Below are positions 34,915-47,000 of a stretch of DNA of 64,000 nucleotides, piece by piece. Numbering within the stretch: the stretch's first letter is position 1; each line of letters opens with the position of its first letter. Made by a program: the position numbers and the translations under genes. This DNA comes from Saprospirales bacterium (GTDB taxonomy: Bacteria > Bacteroidota > Bacteroidia > Chitinophagales > Saprospiraceae), in assembly GCA_016703765.1 (NCBI GenBank), contig JADJBL010000013.1, forward strand, positions 62,001 to 126,000, written 5' to 3'. The notes beneath the pieces are model-generated. The model was not told the origin of the DNA. It did not search any database and saw only the letters and a program-made list of their open reading frames with translations.

Positions 34915-35012
34915 AAAAAACAATTACTCCAGTATATATAGTCCCTTATTTTTCATTTTCGCTACTACCCAAACAAGTATTTACAATTCTCATTACTACC
35001 AAACAAATTCTC

Positions 35013-38000
35013 ATGAAAAAGAAAATTACATTAAAATCCCTAAACCTGGTCCGGGTTTTCCTGGCCGGCAGCGCATTGATGCTGCTGGTTACGATGGCCA
35101 TCGCGGGGGGGGATTCCTCCTACGGCCGGATGTTGATGGGCTGGCTCGGATGGCAGGGGAGGGGAAGGATGGCAGTTCGATCGCCATCGTTTCCGACGAT
35201 ACCCGGAATGCCCAACATGCCCAATCGAAGACTACGCCTCCTCCAAGAGAAGAGGAAGGGCAAAGCGCGAATGCAGCCTGCTCCTTAACTATTACAAACG
35301 TAAGCGTCGGCGATTGCCGCAACGACGCGGCTACCGGCAACCTTCCCAAGGTGCTGGTCGCTGTTTTTGTGGAATGGACCATGCCCCCGGTAGGGGAAAA
35401 TATCGAGGTTACGGTTGATGGAGTAACCAAAATCATCAACCCCTCGATCGACGGCTGCGAGCCGTATTTGCAGTTTATGCTGGATGCCGACGGCTCTACC
35501 CTGGATGCGGCGGCCGAATTCAGCGGCGGAGGATGTACCGCCCCTTCCGTATTTTTCGACCTTCCGGCCGCCTGCTATGGCGCCGATCCCTGCACCGGCC
35601 CCAATGCAATCGGCGGTACGGTATATAGCGACTTCGACTCCGACGGAACGAAAGACGCTTCGGAGTTTGGACTGGAAGGCGCGCAGATCGATGTATTCGA
35701 CAACGCGGAAAATCTCCTTTGTACCACTACCTCCGATTTTCAGGGTAGATGGTCCTGCACGGCCCTGACCGCGGGTCAGGCTGTAAGGGTCGAGATCTCG
35801 AATTACCCGGCAAACCATACACCCTCAGGCGTAGGCCCCGACAACTTTGGAGGGGTCGTTCAGTTTGCCACGGTTGGAAGCAATTGCACGATTGATTTCG
35901 GCATGCTCGATATATCCAATTTTTGCGAGAACAACCCTTATGTGATCACACCGATTTACCATCGCGGGGACCCCCTTGCCGGTGGGACCACGGCTCCAAC
36001 GCCGGCCCTGGTTGCCGTACCGTATACCGCCTCCGGAGAGTCTTTGCTCAATATTACCCTCGCCCAAAGCAGCGAGATTGGCTCCACCTGGGGTATTGCC
36101 TATCAAAAAGAAACAAATACAATCTTTTCTTCTGCCTTTCTCAAACGCCATTGTGGTTGGGGGCCAGGCGGTTTAGGAGCAGTTTACCGAACGCATGTCT
36201 CTGCTTTGCCCCCTCCAGGCCCTACAGGGAATGCGTCTTTATATTTCAACCTGGACGTGTATGGCATTAACACGGGAAACGAAGGATCCCTCGCGCGGGC
36301 CCTGGGTCCCAACCTCAATACACCCACCTATGACGGCCAGGTTTTTGACCTGGTTGGTAAGTGGGGACTTGGGGATACCGATATTTCTGAAGACGGCGAC
36401 TCCTTGTTTATCGTTAACCTGTTCAACAGGTCCATTGTAACGGTAGACATGGGAAACCCGGCAGTTTTTCCTGTGCCGGTAGGCGCCGTTTCAGAGGTAA
36501 TCATCCCCGACCCGGGATGCTCGGATGCCTCCGACTGGCGTCCTTTTGCCCTTAAATATAATAATGGTAACCTGTATGTCGGTGGGGTTTGCTCTGCGCA
36601 AACCTCCCAGAATTCCGACGACCTGTATGCTTATATATTCGAGTACAATCCAGGGACCGGCTTATTTACAGAAATCCTTAGCTTCCCGCTGGGTTACAGC
36701 AAGGGAATCGTCCTGACCGGTTTGGCGCATTGCACCAACTGGAATCCCTGGACAAATGATTTTAACGATTTACCCGCTGGCGGTATTGAATTGTGTTACC
36801 CACAACCCATACTGAGCGATATCGAGTTTGACGTCACCGGAAATATGTTGGTGGCCTTCAACGATCGCGCCGGTCATCAAATGGGCTGGTACGATTACGG
36901 CACCACCCCTCCCAGCACTAAAACCTGGAAAGGAAACGCAGGAGGCGACATCCTCAGGGTGTTGAATAACAACGGAACCTGGCTCATAGAGCGCAATGGC
37001 GCCGTTGGATTTGACATGGGCTGCGGCTCCGGAAACGGCCAGGGCCCCTGCGGTGGAGAATTCTATTGCCAGGATTCCTTCCTCGGCGCTCACCAGGAAG
37101 CGGTTCACGGCGGTATCGCCCTGCACCCGAGTAACAACGAACTCCTGTTGAATATGATGGACGCCACCTCGGCGTTCTCCGGCGGTCTGGCCTGGTATAA
37201 CAACTCCACAGGGGTGAAAAACCGCGCCTATCGCGTGTATTTCTCGGACAACAACGGAAACTCCGGCCTGGCCGGTAAGGCCTCCGGTCTTGGAGACGTC
37301 GAGCTGCTCTGCGGCGAAGCTCCCATCGAACTGGGTAACTACGTCTGGGTCGATTCCGACCGCGACGGGATCCAGGACCCGGGAGAAACGCCCCTTTCCG
37401 GCGTAAACGTGACCTTGTATAAAGGCAATGCCATACTGGCTTCCACGATGACGGATGCCGATGGCCATTATAAATTTACGGTCGCCAACGGCGTACTGCC
37501 AGGAATGAACTATTGCATAGCCTTCGGCACCGGTGGCCAGGGGAGCAACGGCATTTTGACCGTGGGTGGAAATTCCTATTCCATCACCTCTCCAAACATC
37601 GGCTTTGGGGCCAATAGCGATAACAACGACTCGGACGCCGTGTTGGGCGATAATTCCCTGCCTGTTGCCATCCAGGGCCTCCCCGTAATCTGCCTTACGA
37701 CCGGCGCCCGGGGCGACAACGACAACACCCTCGACCTGGGTATTTTCCCCGTCGTGGATTTCGGCGATTTACCGGATGACAACCTCGCGGGTTCCTATCC
37801 TACCGACGCCACCAACGGCGCCGGCGAAGGGATCGGCGCCAGCCACCAGATCATTCCCAACCTGAAAATGGGGGCTCTGGTCGATTTCGAAGCGGGTGGT
37901 CAGGCTGCAGCATTAGCCGACGGAGATGACAACGCAGGCATGCCCGACGATGAGGACGGCGTCGCGCTGCCCATGTTCATCGTCGGCCAAACAGCCACGG

Positions 38001-41000
38001 TGCCCGTAACGGTCATGAATATGACGGGTTCTACCGCCAAACTCACCGGATTCTTCGACTGGACCGGCGACGGCGATTTCAACGACCCCGGCGAAATGGT
38101 TTCTACCAATGTGGGTGGGGCTTTCAGCGGAATCGTGAACCTTTCGGTGCCCGTTCCCGCCTCTGCGGTAACCAACGAAGATTTTGGAATTCGATTCCGC
38201 TTCAGCACCAATGCCACGGCTTCCATGAGCCCGACCGGCCCTGCGCCCGACGGAGAAGTGGAAGATTATATGGGCCAGGCTATGGCTTTCGATTGGGGAG
38301 ATCTGGCCGATAATAATACGCCCGGTTCTTATCCCACCAATGCCAACGATGGCGGAGAAGGGGTCGGAGCGAGCCACAAAATCCTCAACGGCCTGAAAAT
38401 GGGCGCCAGCGTCGATTTTGAAGGAGACGGGCAACCCAACGCAGGTGCAACCGGCGATGGCGCCGATGAAGACGGTATTGCCTCCTTCCCCCAATTCAGC
38501 GGCGGACAGGTTGCCCCCATCATCGTCACGGTGATGAACATGAGCGGCCAGGCAGCTATCCTCTACGGATTCTTCGACTGGAATAAAGACGGCGATTTCG
38601 ACGACGCCAACGAGCAAAGCAGTGTCGCCGTTCCAAACAATACCAACGGTAACGTTCAGGTTAACGCCAACGTGCCCAATGACGTAGTCCTCAACATGCC
38701 CCTCGGCGTGCGTTTCCGGCTTAGCACCGACATTGCGGCTGCAGCTTCCCCGGAAGGCGAGGCGCCCGACGGCGAAGTGGAAGACTACCTCATCGAAGTG
38801 ATCGCCATTGACTTTGGCGATTTACCTGATGCAAACACAGCCAACTCTTACCCGACCGACGATACCAACGGCGGTGGTCAGGGCGTAGGCCCGAGCCACG
38901 TGATCGTCCCCGGCATTAAGCTCGGAAATTTTGTGGACGGAGAACCCGACGGCCAGGTGAGCAACAACGCACAAGGCGACGACAACGCCTCCTCTCCGGA
39001 TGACGAGGATGGCGTAGCCCTGCCTATGTTCGTCGCAGGGCAATTGGCAACCGTCCCGGTCACTTATATGAACATGACCGCCCTTGGGGCGAAAATAACC
39101 CTCTTCGCAGACTGGAATGCCGATGGCGACCTGAACGATCCCGGGTGAAATGGCCTCGGTAACGGTAGCTGCAAATACAAGCGGTATCGCCAATATTCCC
39201 ATTGCGGTTCCTGCCGGCGCTGTCCTCAATTCGGACATAGGCGTTCGCGTACGGATCAGCACGAATATGACCGCTTCCATGCTTCCCACCGGCCCTGCGC
39301 CCGATGGCGAAGTAGAAGACTACCTGACCCAGGTCATGGCCTTCGACTGGGGGGATCTGGCCGATCCCGGCGCTGCAGGCTACCCGACCAACGCCACCGA
39401 TGGCGGTGGGGAAGGCGAGGGCCCGAGCCATAAGATCCAGACCGGGATTAAACTCGGGGCTTCCGTAGACTCGGAAAACGACGGTCAACCCAGCGTCAAT
39501 GCAGATGGCGATGGCGCCGATGAAAACGGTATCGCTTCCTTCCCGGTTTTTACAGCCGGCGAAACGGCTGCCATTGGCATTAACGTGATGAATATGAGCG
39601 GCGAGGCTGCCATGTTGTTCGGTTATATCGACTGGAACAAGGACGGCGATTTCGACGATCTCGACGAGGTGGCCAGCGTGGCCGTGCCTAATGGTACCAA
39701 TGGAAATATAGATTTGTTTGTAAACGTGCCCGATGACGCCGTGCTCAATATGCCGCTCGGCGCGCGCTTCCGCCTCAGCACGGACGATGTAGCCTCGGCT
39801 ATCCCCGTAGGTCCTTCGCCCGATGGGGAAGTGGAAGACTATCTGGTCATGGTCACCGGCTTCGATTACGGCGACCTTGCCGACAACGATGCTCCGGGTT
39901 CTTACCCGACCAACGATTCCAACGGCGGAGAAGGCGTAGGCGCTTGCCATACGGTCGTTCCCGGCCTGAAAATCGGCGCCAGCGTCGACAACGAGGTGCT
40001 GGCCAACCCCAGCGCTGCCGCCAACGGCGACGACCTCAATGGGGCGGACGACGAAAACGGCATCGTTTCTTTCCCGACCTTTACGGCCGGTTTAAACGCC
40101 ACGGTGGTGGTGAACGTCATGAATATGATGACGATTCCCTCCGCCGCTACGTTATACGGCTTTATAGACTGGAACAAAGACGGCGATTTCAACGACCCGA
40201 ATGAAACGGTTTCGGTTCCCGTACCCGACGGTACCAACGGCAACGTCAACCTGACCTTTACGGTGCCTGCCACGGCCGTCCTGAATATGGAGCTCGGCGC
40301 GCGCTTCCGTCTGAGTACCCAAACCGGACTCAGCGCGACGGGTTGCGCTCCGAATGGCGAGGTGGAGGATTATTATGTGACCGCCACTGGAGTTGACTAC
40401 GGCGACCTGGCCGATAACAACACTCCGGGCAGCTATCCCACCGACCCGACCAACGGCGCCGGGGAAGGCGTGGGGGCTTGCCATACTATCGTCACCGGCC
40501 TGAAGATCGGGTCCTCGGTCGATCCGGAAGCTGCGGCTACGCCCAGCGCATCGGCCGATGGCGACGACAACGGAGTCAGCGACGACGAAGACGGCATTAT
40601 TTCTTTCCCGATGTTCACAACCAGTCAGCCGGCCACGGTTTCTGTCTATGTGATGAATATGCTGGGCAATGGGGCTGACGCTACCTTGTACGGTTTCATC
40701 GACTGGAATCAGGACGGTGACTTCAACGACGCGGGAGAAACCGAAACGGCCTTTGTGCCCCACGGTACCAATGCCAATATCGGTCTTGATTTCGACGTAC
40801 CGGCTACTGCGGTGACCAGTTCCCTGATCGGGGCTCGATTCCGCATCAGCACCAGCGGAGCGCTCAATGCGACCGGCTGCGCTCCGGACGGTGAAGTAGA
40901 AGATTATATGGTCATGGTCAACGCCGTAGATTACGGCGATTTGCCCGATGACAATACGGCCGGTTCTTACCCGACCGATGATACCAACGGCTCCGGAGAA

Positions 41001-44000
41001 GGGATCGGCGCTTGCCATACCCTCGTGACGGGCCTCAAAATCGGCGCTACGATCGACGGCGAACCGGGTGGAAACCCCAACGCCGGCAGCAATGGCGACG
41101 ACAACCTGGGCGCCGACGACGAAGACGGTATCGCCATGTTCCCCATGTTTATCGCTGGTCAATCGGCTTCCGTGTCGATCAACGTGATGAATATGCTGGG
41201 CAATGGAGCAGACGCCAACCTGTACGGTTTCATCGACTGGAACCAGGACGGCGATTTCGACGATGCCGGCGAAACGGAAACCGCTTTTGTGCCCAACGGC
41301 ACCAACGGTGCGATGAACCTCACGTTCGACGTACCCATCGACGCGGTGATCAATAGCGACCTGGGCGCTCGTTTCCGCCTGAGCACCGATAGCGGCCTGA
41401 CCGCCATCGGCTGCGCTCCCGACGGAGAAGTGGAAGACTATATCGTGATGGCCGGCGCCATAGACTTCGGCGACCTGCCCGACAACGATCAGCCCGGTTC
41501 GTACCCGACCAACACCACCGATGGATCTGGCGAGGGCGTAGGCGCTTGCCATCAAATTGTGGAAGGCCTGAAGATCGGTTCTTCGGTTGATCCGGAAGGC
41601 GCAGCCATGCCCAGCGATGAGGCAGACGGAGATGATGCCAACCCGATTGCCGGAACAGATGATGAAAACGGGGTAGCCAACTTCCCGATGTTCCTCGCAG
41701 GTCAACCCGCCACGGTGGAAGTCCTGGTGATGAATATGATACCGGACGGCCCCACCGCCTACCTGTACGGTTTTGCGGACTGGAATAAAGACGGAGATTT
41801 TGAAGACGCTGGTGAAGCCGTTTCAGTTCCGGTTGCCAATGGCGTCAACGGAACGGTGAACCTCGCCTTCAATGTGCCTGCAAACGCAGTGCTCAATATG
41901 GAGCAGGGTTTCCGCCTCCGCATCAGCACCGACGATGACCTCGACGCCACGGGATGCGCTCCCGACGGAGAAGTGGAAGACTATTTCATTACCGTGATGG
42001 CCTTCGACTTTGGAGACCTTGCCGACAACGATGCCCCCGGCTCCTATCCCACCAACACCACCGACGGTGGAGAAGGTGTGGGCGCAAGCCACAAGATCGT
42101 CGATGGCTTGAAACTCGGCGCGAGCGTCGATTTCGAAACCAACGGCCAACCCTCGGCGAATGCCGACGGCGACGGCGCAGATGAAAACGGCATCGCTTCC
42201 TTCCCCGCTTTTGAAGCCGGAACCCCGGCTACCATCACCGTGAACGTCATGGATATGACGGGCGATCCCGCTGTGCTCTATGGCTTCATCGACTGGAACA
42301 AAGACGGAGATTTTGAAGATCCCAACGAGAAATTCAATGTGACTATACCCGACGGAACCAATGGCAACGTGGTGATGAACGTCAACGTGCCGGAGGATGC
42401 AGTGCTCAATATGCCTTTGGGCGCTCGCTTCCGTCTGAGCACCGACGATATCGCGGCTTCTACACCGGAAGGCCCTGCGCCCAACGGAGAAGTGGAAGAC
42501 TACCTCGTGACCGTGGTTGCGTACGATTACGGCGACCTTGCCGATAACGACACTCCCAATTCCTTCCCGACCAACAATTTCAACGGCGGCGAAGGCCTGG
42601 GCGCAAAACACCAGATCATTGCAGCATTGCGCCTCGGCGTAATTGAAGATGCAGAAACGGACGGCCAGCAAAGCTCCGAAGCGACCGGCGACGACACCGG
42701 AGATTCTCCGGATGACGAAGACGGCGTGGTATTCGCTACCCCGCTCGTGCCCGGTTATTCCGCTTGTCTGAAGATCACCGCTCATAACGCCACTGGCGCG
42801 AACGCATACCTCCAGGCATGGATGGATTTCAACGGCAACGGAAAATTCGACGCCGGAGAAATGCTGACCACCGGTAGCTTCTCGCCTGTTGGGGCCATCA
42901 TCCCCAATGGGGGCGTGGTGAACGCCGACTACTGTTTTACGGTTCCTGCAGGCGCGAGCTTCGAAGGCGGCATCCTGTCCGCCCGCTTCCGCCTCAGCAG
43001 CGCCGGCAGCCTTCCCTTTGCAGGGACCACCGCAACCGGTGAAGTGGAAGACTATGTGCTTCCTCTTGCAAAGATCGGCAACCTGGTCTGGGTTGATACG
43101 AATGGCAACGGCATGCAGGACGAACCCGGAAGCGCTGGTATAAACGGCGTGGAGGTCCAGTTGACCTATGCAGGCCCGGACAACAACCTGGCAACCCTGG
43201 GTGATAACGAAACCTATACGACCACTACTTCGCCGATGACCGTCGACGGGCAATACATGTTCGTCGGCCTGATCCCCGGTGTTTATGAAGCGAGCATCCC
43301 CTCCGACCCGGCAGGCTTCAATCCGACGGGTATCGATGCAGCCAATGACGAGATCGACAGCGATGACCCGGATGGCGTGGTATTTACCATCCCGGATCCG
43401 GTGCTCCTTCCGCTTAGCGAAGATGGTACCGGCGACGTGCCGGGTGTCATATTCCCCGACAGCAGGGATAACCTCACCTTCGATTTTGGTTTCTACGAAC
43501 CGGCCTCCATCGGCAACTATACCTGGGTGGATGAGAACGGAAACGGAATCCAGGATCCGAACGAAGACCCGCTGCCAGGTATTACGGTTACCCTCACAGG
43601 AACCGACGGCCTGGGCAACCCGGTCAACCAGGTCGATGTGACCGACCCCAACGGTCTGTATTTGTTCGAAAACCTGGTTCCAGGTTCTTACAAACTGACC
43701 TTTGAAACTACTTTCAACGACTACGTGATTTCGGACTCCAATCAGGGGAATGACGACACCGAAGACTCGGATGGCGATCTGAACATGAATGGTATGACCG
43801 TGTTCGAAGTGCTGACCTCCGGTGAAGAGAACCTCACCTATGATGCCGGTTACTACGAACCCGCCGAAATCGGCAATTATACCTGGGTAGACGAAGATGC
43901 CAACGGCATTCAGGATCCGGGAGAAGACCCGTTACCGGGTGTTACCGTTATCCTTACGGGTACGACGGGCACAGGTGAGCCTGTCAACGAAGTAGCTTTG

Positions 44001-47000
44001 ACGGATGCCAACGGCGTATACTGGTTTACCGGCCTGCAGCCAGGCGAATACAAACTTACTTTCCAGACTCCGCTCGGCGGCTATGTGAGCACGACGGCAA
44101 ACGATCCGGATGCAAATCCGAACGACTCCGACGACTCCGACGCCGATCCTTCCATGGGCGGTATGACCGAGGTAGAAGTACTTACTTCCGGTGAATCGAA
44201 TCCGGATTACGATGCGGGTTACTACCTGCCTGCCGCAATCGGCAATTATGTCTGGAGCGATCTGGACGCAGATGGCGTGCAAGACACAGGCGAACCGGGT
44301 ATTTCCAATGCCCCCGTGTTCCTTAGCGGAACCGACGGTCAGGGCAATCCCGTTAACCTTGCCACTACGACGGATTCCGACGGATACTATCTGTTTGATA
44401 ATCTCGTCCCCGGTTCCTACAAGCTGACCTTCGGCACTCCTGCCGACTTCGATTACACTTCCCCGCTGAACGTGGGCAACGATGCCTTGGATAGCGATGC
44501 CAATGCGGCTATGGGCGGTATGACGGTTTTTGAAACCCTGGTTTCCGGCGAATACAATCCGGATTACGATGCCGGTTTCTATGCTTGCCCGGAAATTGTG
44601 GTGAAAAACCTGCCTGTCAACCCGGTCTGCCCGGATGAAGAGGTAGCTGCTATTCAAATATTCACCATGCCGGGCGCCGCTCAAATCAGCTGGTCCGGTG
44701 GAGCTTCCATCGGCCTGGCAGACGGCTCGGCCAGCTGGCCCTATGGCGGAAATCCCTGCTTTCATAGCCACGGAAGAGGGCGCTCCGACCATTACGGTGA
44801 CGGCCACTTTGGGTGAATGTGAAATTACCTACGACTTTGTGATCGTGGTGGACGACAGTACCGATCCGATTTTCGTGAACTGTCCCGATGACATTACTGT
44901 AAATAACGACGTTGACCTGTGCGGCGCCAATGTTTGGTGGGCACAACCCGTCGCGATCGACGAGTGCGCTTTTGAAGTTACGGTTACCCTCGATGGCCCT
45001 GTGCCGGGTTCCTACTTCGAAGTGGGCGCTCCGACCACCATCACCTACACCGCTGATGACGGCAATGGAAATACCGTTGAATGTATCTTTACCGTCGAGG
45101 TGTTGGATGTTCAACTGCCTGCGATCGAATGCCCCTACGCATTCGAAACGGTTGGGACAAACGGAGATCTTTGCACCTTTACCATCGAAAACGGGGTGAT
45201 GGATGCGGTTTCTTCCGACAACTGCCCGGACTGGACGCTGAGCAATGACTACGACCAAACCTCGAGCCTGAACGGCTCCGTGCTGCCCCTCGGCGAGACG
45301 ACGATCGTTTGGACGGTTACGGATGCATCGGACAACTCGTCCAGCTGCACGATGGTGATCACGGTGGTAGACGACGACTATCCCACCATTACCAATTGCC
45401 CCGAAGATATCGAGGTGGAAAACGACCCCGATGTATGCGGAGCAGTAGTGGAATATCTGGTGAACTTCGCGGACAACTGCGACGGGACTGACCTGACGGG
45501 CGAGCTGATTTACGGCTTCCCGAGTGGAGAAACCTTCCCGGTAGGTACCACGGAGGTAAAATGGCATTACACCGACCAGGCCGGCAACGGCCCTGTGGTA
45601 TGCGAGTTTACCGTGACCGTGCTGGATACCGAGCAACCGACCATCGAGTGCCCGGAAGATATCGTAGTGGATATTGACGAAGACGGTATCGCAGTAGTAA
45701 TAGAAGGAGAAGCCACTATCTTCTCTCAAAGCCCCTGCGGCGTGACGCTGACTTACCAGCCGCCATTCGGCGACGATAATTGCAGCGACTTCCTCATCAC
45801 CCACACCTCTGGCCTGGGCGCGGAGGACAACTGCACGGGTGCAGACTTTGAAGGCTGCTTTGCGATCGGCAACTGGGATATCAGCGCCGACGGCGATGGC
45901 TACGTGGATACCGGCAATGCTCCGGACGACGTGACCCTGGTGTCGACCGATGACGGTACGAATAACGCCGAAACGCGCATGTGCATCACCATTCCTTCGG
46001 ATGGCGTGCTGTCCTTTGATTGGAATTACGAATCGGACGACGATGCTCCTAACTACGATCCGTTCGGATACGAAGTAAATGGGGTATTCTTCCAACTGTC
46101 GGATGACCTTGGGGCGAATATTCAAAGCGGTTCGGTGTCCATTCCTGTGGAAGCGGGCGACGAGTTCTGTTTTGTACAGGCCTCTACGGACGGATGCTGC
46201 GGAGCTGCAGCGACGATCTCCTCCTTCTTTGCATTTATCGACGACAATCCTCCGAGCCCTGAGTACTACGAATTCGGAGGAACTTATACGGAGACCTACA
46301 TGATCACGGATGCTTCGGGCAATTCGGAAGAGTGCTCGTTCAACATCACGGTGGAGGATTCTTTCCCACCGGTGATCGTTTGTCCGAACAACTTTGTGGT
46401 ATGCACCGATGAGGCCAACTGCGGCGCACAGGTGATATACCCCTTCCCGCTGGCTTTTGACAACTGTCCGGGCTGGGAGGTAGAGTTGATAGAAGGTCCG
46501 CTTCCGGGCCAAAACTTCTCCTTGGGTAATACCCAGGTAATTTACACGATTACCGACGCGAACGGCAACTCCGTAACCTGCGACTTCAAAGTCCGCGTGG
46601 TAGACTGCGAGGCGCCGACCTTCTTCGAATGCGCTCCTGATCAGGAGGTGGAGACGAGCAACAACGGTATCGACGACTGCTGCGCCGAAGTACCCCGCCT
46701 CAAAGGCGACGCGGTAGTTGGCGACAACTGCCAGGAAACCGGCGATCTTCCGCTGGTGGCCCTGTTCTACGATGAGGACTACACCGACACGCAGGAAAAC
46801 TGCGACGGCGAGGCCTGGAACGTACGCCAGCACCTGGAAAACCGCGGATTTGACATCGTGTTCATCGACCGCCTGGAGGACTACCCGACCTGGTCGAACG
46901 CGCTGAACCAGTCGAGCTTGCTGGTCATCCCGGCACTGACGGGCAACGGGAACTTCCTGACGGATATCCCCAACTCGGTCAAGTCGCTGCTGTACAGCTT

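Larger units (their letters stand above)
34123..35012 (+). other. Hairpin-rich leader of the giant gene
   Basis: This stretch has no credible gene but at least seven stems, all in the coding orientation: CCCGAA/TTCGGG (34309-34324); a perfect 10-bp stem TTAATTTCGG/CCGAAATTAA (34355-34380); a perfect 10-bp stem ATTATTTTGC/GCAAAATAAT (34390-34424); GGGCGGC/GCCGCCC (34481-34498); CCCCTGTTGC/GCAACAGGGG with T6 (34540-34616); and two sister stems AGTGCGGC/GCCGCACT (34829-34848) and AGTGCAGCC/GGCTGCACT (34887-34909), each followed by T-rich sequence. It could be a regulatory leader with attenuators or a set of small RNA genes. An ORF of 92 codons at 34461 lies across the stems and lacks protein-like features. 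Confidence 0.5.
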
